DNA of 6,470 bases from JBOGWY01 sp050694015 (GTDB lineage: Bacteria; Actinomycetota; CADDZG01; WHSQ01): positions 1-6,470 of the forward strand of contig JBOGWY010000222.1 of the NCBI GenBank assembly GCA_050694015.1. The letters run 5' to 3'. Made by a program: the position numbers and the translations under genes. The notes under the pieces were generated by a model. It had not been told where the DNA came from and made no database searches. It worked only from the letters and a program-made list of their open reading frames with translations. Below, piece after piece: positions 1-5,768 of this stretch. How positions within the stretch are numbered: position 1 is the stretch's first letter; every line of letters starts with the position of its first letter.

Positions 1-1
1 C

Positions 2-478
2 CCCACCGGCGCGTTCGAGCTTGGTGGACCGCACGCCGACTGTGGCCTCACTGGCCGCAAGATCATCGTCGACACATATGGGGGCATGGCCCGCCACGGT
101 GGCGGCGCGTTCTCGGGCAAGGACCCCACCAAGGTCGACCGCTCCGCGGCGTACGCCGCCCGCTACGTCGCGAAGAACGTCGTGGCGGCGGGGCTGGCGG
201 AGCGCTTCGAGATGCAGATCGCCTACGCGATCGGGGTCGCGCACCCGGTGTCTGTGTTCGCCGAGACGTTCGGGACCGAAACCGTCGCTCCCGAAAAGAT
301 AGGAAAAGCGATCCTCGAGCTCTTCGACCTCCGGCCTGCGGCGATCATCCGGGATCTCGACCTGAGGCGGCCGATCTACCAGAACACTGCCGCGTACGGT
401 CACTTCGGTCGCTCCGACAAGGACTTCACCTGGGAGCGTACCGACCATGCCGACGACCTCCGCAGCCTCGTCTCCTGA
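2..478 (+). CDS. metK: S-adenosylmethionine synthetase, C-terminal part (5' end outside window)
   Basis: MetK makes S-adenosylmethionine from methionine and ATP in the cytosol, supplying the main methyl donor. The frame is open from the first bases of the window to a TGA at 476-478, giving about 158 residues, roughly the last 40 percent of a protein usually near 390-400 residues. The sequence matches the C-terminal domain of the family: GGPHADCGLTGRK near the start, then IIVDTYGG, the glycine-rich HGGGAFSGKDPTKVDRSAAY active-site segment, ARYVAKN, YAIGVAHPVSVF, and a tail with FDLRP, PIY and TAAYGHFGR. These segments hold the ATP, phosphate and metal binding residues in known MetK structures, and none looks damaged. 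The start lies upstream of the window, so the N-terminal region cannot be judged. The 3' end overlaps priA by 32 bases, so the two are probably co-transcribed, as in many actinobacteria. Confidence 0.97.
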   Translation, partial: PTGAFELGGPHADCGLTGRKIIVDTYGGMARHGGGAFSGKDPTKVDRSAAYAARYVAKNVVAAGLAERFEMQIAYAIGVAHPVSVFAETFGTETVAPEKIGKAILELFDLRPAAIIRDLDLRRPIYQNTAAYGHFGRSDKDFTWERTDHADDLRSLVS

Positions 479-2360
479 TCGCGTCCCCGTAGCCGCGGTC
501 GTCCCGCTCGTGCCCGCGTGGCGCGTCGACAAGACCTTCGATTACCTGATCCCGGACGACCTCGACGTGCGCGTCGGCAGCCTCGTTGCCGTCCCGTTCG
601 GGAACCGCAAGCTACGAGGCATCGTGGCCGCGGTCTCCGAACTAGAGCCGGACGGAAAGCTGGCGTCGATAGAGCGTCTCGTCGTCGACGTGCCGGTCGC
701 TACCGCCGCGACGGTGGAACTCCTCGACTGGGTCTCGACGCGTTACGTCGCGCCGCGGGGAAAGACGTTCGCACGCACCGTCCCGCCGCGGGTGCGCGTC
801 AAGCCCCGAACCACGACTGAGGCGGTGCCTAGGAGCGAACCCAAAGTGGTGCCGTCCTATCGTGGGGGCGGCGAGCTGCTGGACGCGATCGCGACCGGGC
901 GCACCGGTGTCTCCACTCTGCGCGTGCTCCCGGGCGAAGACCGGGGCGCGCTGATCTCGGAGCTCGTCGCGTCTGCCGTCGTGGTCGGGGAGGGGAGCGC
1001 GCTCGTGCTCGTTCCGGAGGTCCGCTACGGCTCGGCGATCCTCGACCGGCTCGCTCGTGAGTTCCCCACCTTCCGACGGATCGACTCGTCGGTGTCCGAG
1101 GGTGATCGCAGCCGCGGCTGGCTCGAGCTCGCCGAGGGACAGCCCCTAGCCGGGGGTGGACGTGGCGCGGTGTTCGCTCCCGCGCGACGGCTGCGTCTCA
1201 TCGTCGTTGACGAGGAGCACCACCGGACCTACAAGGACGACAGGTCGCCGCGTTTCGACGCGCGCCGTGTCGCCGTTGAGCGCGCGCGGCGCGAAGGCGC
1301 CATCTGCGTTCTGTCGAGCGCGTCGCCGTCGGTGGAGAGCGGCGGCGCCGCGCGCGCGGGGAACTTCGGCTGGGTCGAACCTGATCGCGCTACGACGCGC
1401 AACGCCCGTCCGTTGGTCGAATTCGTCGACAAGGACCGCGATCGGCCGGTGACGCACGAGCTCCACGAGCGGATACGCGACGTCGTTCGTGCGGGAGGCA
1501 AGGCAGCACTCCTCGTGCCGACGCGCGGCTATGCCCGCGCGTTGTGGTGTGCAGATTGTCGTCGCTCGGTCCGGTGCCCTCGCTGCGAGGCGGGGCTGAT
1601 CTACGGCCAAGGCACGCGGACCGTGCGCTGCCCCCGCTGCGCGTGGACCGCGGCGGCGCCGGACGTCTGTCCGTCGTGCGGTTCGACGGAGTTCCGTTTC
1701 GTCGGGGCAGGGAGCGAGCGACTCGCCGAGCAAGTGGCGAAGTCGTTCCCTCGCGCCGCGGTCCGGCGCGTCGACCCCGAGGTCCTCGACTCGACCGGTC
1801 CACCCACGGAGGGTGACATCTACGTCACCACCTGGATCGGCACCAAACCCGCGATCAGACCCGACGTTTCGTTGGTCGGGGTGCTCGATGCCGACGCGAT
1901 GATCCGCCGTCCCGACTTCCGCGCCGGCGAGAACGCGTATCAGGCGATGGTCGAGATGGCGGAGTGGGCGGGGCCCGCATCCGACGGCGGCCGGCTCGTG
2001 ATCCAGACCGACGAGGCCGGCCATCACTGCCTCCAGGCGATAGCGCGCGCCGATTACTCGTTCTTCCTCGAACGGGAGCTTCGCATCCGCGAGGAGCTCG
2101 GCTACCCGCCGTTCGGAGAGCTCATCAAGGTGGGTGTCTACGGCGCCGATCGCGACCGTCTCAGCGATGCGGTCACGGAGGCTGCGCGTGGCGCCGGTGC
2201 GCGCGTCCTCGGCCCGATCGATGTCGGCTTCGGTGAGGACAAGAGGCTGGAACTGCTGCTGAAATGCACGGACGCCGATGCGGTGAGCTCCGGTCTGCGA
2301 GATATCGTCACGCAAGCGCCGGTGGGCTCGCGTCTGCGCATCGACGTCGACCCACGTTAG
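447..2360 (+). CDS. priA: Primosomal protein N' (PriA), helicase-inactive actinobacterial type
   Basis: PriA recognises stalled or repaired replication forks and starts primosome assembly to reload the replicative helicase. This copy has 637 residues against about 730 in E. coli. The N-terminal 3'-DNA-binding domain is recognisable (KTFDYLIP at about 29-36, GSLVAVPFGNRKLRGIV at about 44-60). The helicase core is degenerate: where GxTGSGKTE should follow there is PGEDRGAL (162-169), so the Walker A lysine is gone. The Walker B DEEH (255-258) and the following YKDDRSPRFDAR block survive. The AGRAGRG-type motif VI is replaced by AEWAGPASDGG (505-515). All eight zinc-binding cysteines remain (368, 371, 377, 380, 395, 398, 408, 411), as do LVGVLDAD (to 483) and PDFRAGENAYQ (489-499). 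Loss of ATPase motifs with retention of the DNA-binding and zinc parts is known for actinobacterial PriA and suggests a scaffold role. The ATG at 447 lies inside metK, with GGGAG at 432-436 as a possible ribosome site. The next in-frame GTG, at 510, would cut into the conserved N-terminus. Confidence 0.95.
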   Translation: MPTTSAASSPDRVPVAAVVPLVPAWRVDKTFDYLIPDDLDVRVGSLVAVPFGNRKLRGIVAAVSELEPDGKLASIERLVVDVPVATAATVELLDWVSTRYVAPRGKTFARTVPPRVRVKPRTTTEAVPRSEPKVVPSYRGGGELLDAIATGRTGVSTLRVLPGEDRGALISELVASAVVVGEGSALVLVPEVRYGSAILDRLAREFPTFRRIDSSVSEGDRSRGWLELAEGQPLAGGGRGAVFAPARRLRLIVVDEEHHRTYKDDRSPRFDARRVAVERARREGAICVLSSASPSVESGGAARAGNFGWVEPDRATTRNARPLVEFVDKDRDRPVTHELHERIRDVVRAGGKAALLVPTRGYARALWCADCRRSVRCPRCEAGLIYGQGTRTVRCPRCAWTAAAPDVCPSCGSTEFRFVGAGSERLAEQVAKSFPRAAVRRVDPEVLDSTGPPTEGDIYVTTWIGTKPAIRPDVSLVGVLDADAMIRRPDFRAGENAYQAMVEMAEWAGPASDGGRLVIQTDEAGHHCLQAIARADYSFFLERELRIREELGYPPFGELIKVGVYGADRDRLSDAVTEAARGAGARVLGPIDVGFGEDKRLELLLKCTDADAVSSGLRDIVTQAPVGSRLRIDVDPR

Positions 2361-2368
2361 AGAGAGAC

Positions 2369-2373
2369 AAGGA
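2369..2373 (+). promoter_or_regulatory. Shine-Dalgarno sequence of def
   Basis: AAGGA lies five bases before the def ATG at 2379, in the 18-base gap after the priA stop, and continues into a purine-rich run (GGAAGAGG, 2371-2378). It supports independent ribosome entry for def and fixes the start at 2379. Confidence 0.7.
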
Positions 2374-2378
2374 AGAGG

Positions 2379-2924
2379 ATGGCGGTTCTGAGGATCAGGC
2401 AGTTCGGCGACCCGGCTCTGCGTCAGCGCGCGGCAGAGGTCGAGGAAGTCACCGACGTGCACCGGCGGCTGGTCGCCGACATGGTCGAGACGATGCGCGC
2501 GGCCCCCGGTGTCGGCCTTGCCGGCCCGCAGGTCGGCGTGATGGAGCGCATCTTCGTATGGGAGGTCGGCGACGACCACGGCGCGGTGATCAACCCGAAG
2601 ATCACGTGGGTCTCCGACGACGAGGTCGAGTGGGAGGAAGGGTGTCTGTCGTTGCCCGGCCTCTACTACGCGCTCATGAGGCCCGGCAACGTCCGCATCG
2701 AGGGGATCGACGAGCAGGGGGCGCCTGTCTCCATCGAAGCGGACGAGCTCCTCGCGCGCGTCTTCCAACATGAGATCGATCACCTCGACGGCGTGCTGTT
2801 CATCGATCACCTGCCCGAAGACAAACGCAAAGAGGCACTCACGATCCTGCGCGAGCAGGCCCTCGGGCTCCCCCCGTCCGTCCCACCGCCGGTGCCGAGC
2901 CATCCGGCCGAGGAAGCGCTCTGA
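2379..2924 (+). CDS. def: Peptide deformylase
   Basis: Peptide deformylase removes the formyl group from the N-terminal methionine of nascent proteins at the ribosome exit, and works as the counterpart of Fmt encoded next door. The 181-residue product has the three family motifs in order: GVGLAGPQ (44-51, for GxGLAAxQ), EGCLSLP (87-93) and HEIDHLDG (131-138). Cys89, His131 and His135 are the expected metal ligands, Glu132 the catalytic acid/base and Gln51 the oxyanion helper. The protein appears intact. The motif 1 glycine-proline pair (AGPQ) is common in actinobacterial enzymes. The last 20 or so residues are proline-rich (LPPSVPPPVPSHP) and look unstructured; they may exist partly because the coding end carries the ribosome site for fmt. 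The gene follows priA by 18 bases and overlaps fmt by four. Confidence 0.97.
   Translation: MAVLRIRQFGDPALRQRAAEVEEVTDVHRRLVADMVETMRAAPGVGLAGPQVGVMERIFVWEVGDDHGAVINPKITWVSDDEVEWEEGCLSLPGLYYALMRPGNVRIEGIDEQGAPVSIEADELLARVFQHEIDHLDGVLFIDHLPEDKRKEALTILREQALGLPPSVPPPVPSHPAEEAL
2910..2916 (+). promoter_or_regulatory. Shine-Dalgarno sequence deciding a CTG start for fmt
   Basis: GAGGAAG lies within the last codons of def and ends four bases before the CTG at 2921. The frame upstream of this CTG back to about 2861 has no ATG, GTG or TTG. The next in-frame GTG, at 2969, would remove the conserved FGTPDWAVP segment. The ribosome site and the conserved N-terminus therefore both point to CTG as start, at a CTGA overlap with the def stop. 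Confidence 0.6.
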
Positions 2925-3853
2925 GAACCGTCTTCTTCGGGACTCCCGACTGGGCGGTACCGACGCTCGTGGCTCTCCTCGACTCCGACATCGAGGTTGC
3001 CGGCGTCGTCACGAATCCGGACCGGCCCGCGGGACGAGGGATGGACCTCCACGCGTCGCCCGTCAAGGCCGTCGCTCTCGATGCCGACATCGAGGTGCGG
3101 CAACCCGACAAGGCGCGCGATCCCGAGCTTGCTCGCTGGCTGGCGTCGACCGAGGCAGACGTCGCGACCGTGGTCGCGTACGGAAAGATCCTCCCGGCCG
3201 ATCTGCTGGCGACCCCGCCGCACGGTTTCGTCAACGTGCACTTCTCGTAGTTACCGCACTATCGCGGCGCCGCTCCCGTGCAGCGCGCGATGATGGAAGG
3301 CTGCGACGAGACGGGCGTGTCGATAATGGTCCTGACCGAAGGGATGGACGAAGGTCCGGTCCTGGCGGTCGAGCGCATGCCGATCGACGAGCACGCGACC
3401 GCGGGAGAGATCGGCGAACGACTGGCGCAGCTCGGCGCGCCGCTGCTCGTCGACTCCCTTAGCGCCTACGTCTCCGGCACGCTGCACCCCATGGAACAGG
3501 ATCACGCCGCGGCGACCTACGCGTCGAAGATCACGACCGAGGAGGCACGCATCGACTGGGACACGTCGTGGGTCGCGATCAAGAACCTCGTGCGTGGGCT
3601 CAACCCGGCTCCCGGGGCGTGGACGACGCTGCGGGACCAGCGCGTCAAGATCCATTCCGTGCGCGAGGCGCCGGTCGCTCCCACTCTCGCGCCGGGCGCC
3701 CTCGACGCGCCGGCCGGGCCGCTACTCGTGGGAACGGGGGACGGCGTCCTCGAGCTCGTCGAGCTCCAGATGGCGGGACGAAAACGGATGACGGGCGAGG
3801 AACTCGCGCGCGGATTACGGATGACGGCAGGGGAGTCCTTCGTATACAAGTGA
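2921..3853 (+). pseudogene. fmt: Methionyl-tRNA formyltransferase interrupted by an in-frame amber codon
   Basis: Fmt formylates the amino group of initiator Met-tRNA using 10-formyltetrahydrofolate. Read from the CTG at 2921, the frame has 310 codon positions, the normal family length, and matches Fmt from end to end: TVFFGTPDWAVP at the start, NPDRPAGRG, VAYGKILP, FVNVHFS, then HYRGAAPVQRAM, EGMDEGPVL, EEARIDW, LVRGLNPAPGAW and a C-terminal domain ending near SFVYK. The catalytic Asn105, His107 and Asp143 are all encoded. Codon 110 (3248-3250) is TAG, exactly where the first leucine of the SLLP folate-binding loop belongs. Termination there leaves 109 residues without the loop, Asp143 or the C-terminal domain. 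Length is unchanged around the stop and no other stop or frameshift follows in 200 codons, so this is a single substitution. It may be a recent mutation, a strain polymorphism, a consensus error or, less likely, a read-through site. A downstream restart at GTG 3278 or ATG 3290 has no clear ribosome site and would lack Asn105 and His107. Confidence 0.85.
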
Positions 3854-3858
3854 GAGCC

Positions 3859-4536
3859 ATGTCTCGACTTCTTCTGTCCCCCTCGATCCTCACCGCCGAT
3901 TTCGGGCGCCTGGCCGACGAGATCGAGACCGTGGCCCCCTATGTCGACTGGTTCCACCTCGACGTCATGGACGGCCACTATGTGGAGAACATCACTTTCG
4001 GCCCCTCGACGGTCGAGGCGATCCGACGCTCCTGCGAGCAGCCTCTCCACGTCCATCTGATGATCGAGGACCCCTCGAAGTACGTGCAGATGTTCGTGGA
4101 TGCCGGGGCGGACCGGGTCTCGTTCCACCCCGAGACGGTGCAGGACCCCGCCGAGGTCATCGCGAAGATAAGGACGCTGGGGGCCGGGCCGGGCCTCGCG
4201 GTTCACCCGGATGTAGGTTTCTCAGCCGTCGAGCCCTTCGTGGGCGATCTCGACGTTGTCCTAATGATGACGGTTCGTCCCGGTTTCGGAGGCCAGGCGT
4301 TCCTGGATGAGGTCCTTCCGGATATCGAGCGCGCGAAGTACGTAGTTACTAACGGTGGGCATTCTGCCGAAATAGAGGTAGATGGTGGGGTCAACCTGTC
4401 CACGGTGGACAGGGCGGTCGCTGCTGGGGGCGAGATCATCGTCTCGGGAAGCGCTGTCTTCGACGGCGTCGATCCGGCAACAGCGGCGAAGCGGATGAGG
4501 GAGAGGCTGGACGAGTTGGAAGCGCAGGGGCAGTGA
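3859..4536 (+). CDS. rpe: Ribulose-phosphate 3-epimerase
   Basis: Rpe interconverts D-ribulose 5-phosphate and D-xylulose 5-phosphate in the non-oxidative pentose phosphate pathway. The 225-residue product is a single TIM barrel of normal size. LSPSILTADFGRL (6-18) is the N-terminal strand and helix. FHLDVMDGHYVENITFGP (32-49) supplies metal ligand His33 and catalytic Asp35. HVHLMI (64-69) supplies His66. VLMMTVRPGFGGQAF (134-148) is the mobile phosphate-side loop, and EVDGGV (173-178) carries the second catalytic Asp175. GSAVF (197-201) is the C-terminal phosphate-binding segment. An alternative GTG start at 3850 overlaps the fmt stop as GTGA and would add three residues. I prefer the ATG at 3859 because the protein then begins right at the first strand, though neither start has an ideally placed ribosome site. 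Co-transcription with fmt is likely, and the amber codon in fmt could reduce rpe expression through polarity. Confidence 0.97.
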   Translation: MSRLLLSPSILTADFGRLADEIETVAPYVDWFHLDVMDGHYVENITFGPSTVEAIRRSCEQPLHVHLMIEDPSKYVQMFVDAGADRVSFHPETVQDPAEVIAKIRTLGAGPGLAVHPDVGFSAVEPFVGDLDVVLMMTVRPGFGGQAFLDEVLPDIERAKYVVTNGGHSAEIEVDGGVNLSTVDRAVAAGGEIIVSGSAVFDGVDPATAAKRMRERLDELEAQGQ

Positions 4537-5564
4537 CTCAGGATCTGATCCTGATCGCGGACGACGACGAGGACATCGTTCGGTTCGTTGAGGTGAACCT
4601 CAGGCTCGAGGGCTTCGAGGTCATCACCGCGTTCGACGGCGAGCAGGCTCTTCAACACGCCTACGATCGGATGCCCGATCTCGTGCTGCTCGACGTGATG
4701 ATGCCGAAGATCGACGGGTTCGAGGTGTGCCAGCGGCTCCGTAACGACGCCCGCACGAAGAACATCTCGGTCATCATGCTGACGGCCAAGTCGCTATCGG
4801 CCGACAAGGTCGTCGGTCTCACCGCCGGGGCGGACGACTACATGATCAAGCCCTTCGATCCGATCGAGCTCGTGGCCCGCGTGAAGTCGGCCCTGAGACG
4901 TTCGCGCGAGATGCGGGCGATCAACCCCCTCACCCAGTTGCCGGGCAACGTCCAGGTGCAGCAGGAGGTTGCCGACCGGGTCGGGACCGGAGCACCGTTC
5001 GCGCTGATGTACATCGACATCGACAACTTCAAGGCATTCAACGACTACTACGGTTTCCTCCGAGGCGACGAGGCCATCAAACTCCTCGCGCGCTGCGCCG
5101 GCAGCACCGTCCAGAAGATCTCCGGTGAGGAAGGGTTCCTGGGACACGTCGGCGGCGACGACTTCATCGGGATCTGTCATCCCGACCAGGCCGAGGCGAT
5201 CGCCAAGGACATCGTCGTCTGTTGGGACGAGGAGATCGCGAACCTCTACGAGAAGCAGGATCTCGAACGCGGCTTTATCGAGGTCCCCGACCGCCAGAAG
5301 CGTCTCCATCGCTACAACGTGTGCACGCTCTCGATCGGGATCGCCACCAACCTCGCGCGCGAGGTGCGCAGTCACTGGGAGGCATCCGAGATCGCCAGCG
5401 AGATGAAGTCCTTTGCGAAGCGTGACTCGCACTCGAGCTACCGGATGGACCGCCGCAAGAGGCGTGCGGTGCCGACGCCCGAGGCGGGAACGGCGACGCT
5501 TCCACCGACCACGACGACGCTGGACGAAGAGGCGGAGTCCACTTCGGGGCGGACGGGAAGTTGA
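4533..5564 (+). CDS. Response regulator with REC and GGDEF (GGDDF) domains, probable cyclic-di-GMP signalling protein
   Basis: The 343-residue protein starts at a GTG overlapping the rpe stop (GTGA), with AGGGG at 4526-4530 just upstream. Residues about 5-122 form a complete receiver domain: acidic residues Asp10-Asp11, phospho-acceptor Asp54 in LLDVMMP, Thr84 and Lys106 in IKPF. The GGDEF domain runs from about 130 to 300: NPLTQLPGN (131-139), the YIDIDNFKAFND metal-binding segment (160-171), YYGFLRGDEAI, then GGDDF (207-211) for GGDEF, and LSIGIATN (266-273). The usual RxxD inhibitory site is absent. A segment of about 25 residues (about 236-260, NLYEKQDLERGFIEVPDR and following) lies between the GGDDF and LSIGI strands and makes the domain longer than a minimal one. 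The tail (about 306-343) is basic, then threonine/proline- and acidic-rich, and looks disordered. There is no membrane segment. By homology it could make cyclic di-GMP when phosphorylated, but the Glu-to-Asp change leaves activity uncertain. No partner histidine kinase is visible. Confidence 0.9.
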   Translation: MTQDLILIADDDEDIVRFVEVNLRLEGFEVITAFDGEQALQHAYDRMPDLVLLDVMMPKIDGFEVCQRLRNDARTKNISVIMLTAKSLSADKVVGLTAGADDYMIKPFDPIELVARVKSALRRSREMRAINPLTQLPGNVQVQQEVADRVGTGAPFALMYIDIDNFKAFNDYYGFLRGDEAIKLLARCAGSTVQKISGEEGFLGHVGGDDFIGICHPDQAEAIAKDIVVCWDEEIANLYEKQDLERGFIEVPDRQKRLHRYNVCTLSIGIATNLAREVRSHWEASEIASEMKSFAKRDSHSSYRMDRRKRRAVPTPEAGTATLPPTTTTLDEEAESTSGRTGS

Positions 5565-5579
5565 CTCGGTAGTCAAGTT
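5558..5579. other. Inverted repeat at the end of the response-regulator gene
   Basis: TTGACT (5561-5566) and AGTCAA (5571-5576) form a perfect six-base inverted repeat around CGGT. AA/TT pairs extend it outside a single G-G mismatch, and GTTTCTC follows. The repeat spans the TGA stop at 5562-5564 and the proposed -35 region of the riboflavin promoter. It could be a weak terminator for the upstream operon or a binding site for a regulator; the sequence alone does not decide, and chance is possible. Confidence 0.35.
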
Positions 5580-5599
5580 TCTCTCGTTCGGCCTATACT
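5570..5599 (+). promoter_or_regulatory. Candidate sigma70-type promoter of the riboflavin unit
   Basis: TATACT at 5594-5599 matches the -10 consensus TATAAT at five of six positions and stands out in this GC-rich setting. TAGTCA at 5570-5575, 18 bases upstream, matches TTGACA at four of six positions. Transcription would begin at about 5605-5608, a dozen or so bases before the first paired base of the riboswitch, which is where such a promoter is expected. The position, directly after the response-regulator stop, separates ribD from the upstream operon. Confidence 0.55.
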
Positions 5600-5619
5600 G
5601 GAACCCAGCAAGCAGACGA

Positions 5620-5768
5620 CCTCTTCGGGGCAGGGTGTGAACCCCGACCGGCGGTGACAGTCCGCGAGCCTGCAGATCGCTAGAGAACCGACCTGCAGGT
5701 TGACCCGGTGTAACTCCGGGACCGACGGTGATCCGGTGTAAAGCCGGTAGTCCGGATGGGAGAAGAGG
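5620..5768 (+). ncRNA. FMN riboswitch (RFN element)
   Basis: This is a cis-acting RNA that binds flavin mononucleotide and lowers expression of riboflavin genes. P1 is a perfect seven-base helix, CCTCTTC (5620-5626) with GAAGAGG (5762-5768). Inside are the conserved blocks CGGGGCAGGGTG (5626-5637), CCCGACCGGCGGTGA (5643-5657) and AGTCCGCGAGC (5659-5669), with GCGG/CCGC pairing at 5651-5654 and 5662-5665. A species-specific stem pairs CCTGCAG (5669-5675) with CTGCAGG (5693-5699). Then come CCCGG/CCGGG (5704-5708 with 5716-5720), the CCGACGG block (5722-5728) and GTCCGGATGGGAGA (5750-5763). GAC/GTC (5724-5726 with 5750-5752) closes a small extended arm in which CCGG 5733-5736 pairs with CCGG 5744-5747. 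All conserved blocks are in order, so the aptamer looks functional. Confidence 0.96.

Noticed and set aside
1146..2903. Long open frame on the minus strand opposite priA and def (585 codons)
   Set aside because: It lies opposite two well-recognised genes, its translation is Arg/Asp/Ala-rich with no family motif, and it results from the high third-position GC of the plus-strand genes.
3248..3250. Genome-wide reassignment of TAG to an amino acid
   Set aside because: priA ends at TAG (2358-2360) at the expected family length and is followed by a def ribosome site. One unexplained TAG does not support recoding.
3278..3853. Independent short gene starting at GTG 3278
   Set aside because: Its product is the C-terminal two-thirds of Fmt in the same frame as the N-terminal part, with no convincing ribosome site, so it is treated as the distal part of the interrupted fmt.
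3568..3858. Extension of rpe upstream into fmt (97 extra codons in the same frame)
   Set aside because: The added residues are Arg/Gly-rich shadow of fmt, and normal Rpe proteins begin at the first barrel strand, close to ATG 3859.
5561..5566. TTGACT as the -35 box for TATACT at 5594
   Set aside because: The spacing would be 27 bases, too long for a sigma70 promoter. TAGTCA at 5570-5575 gives 18 bases.
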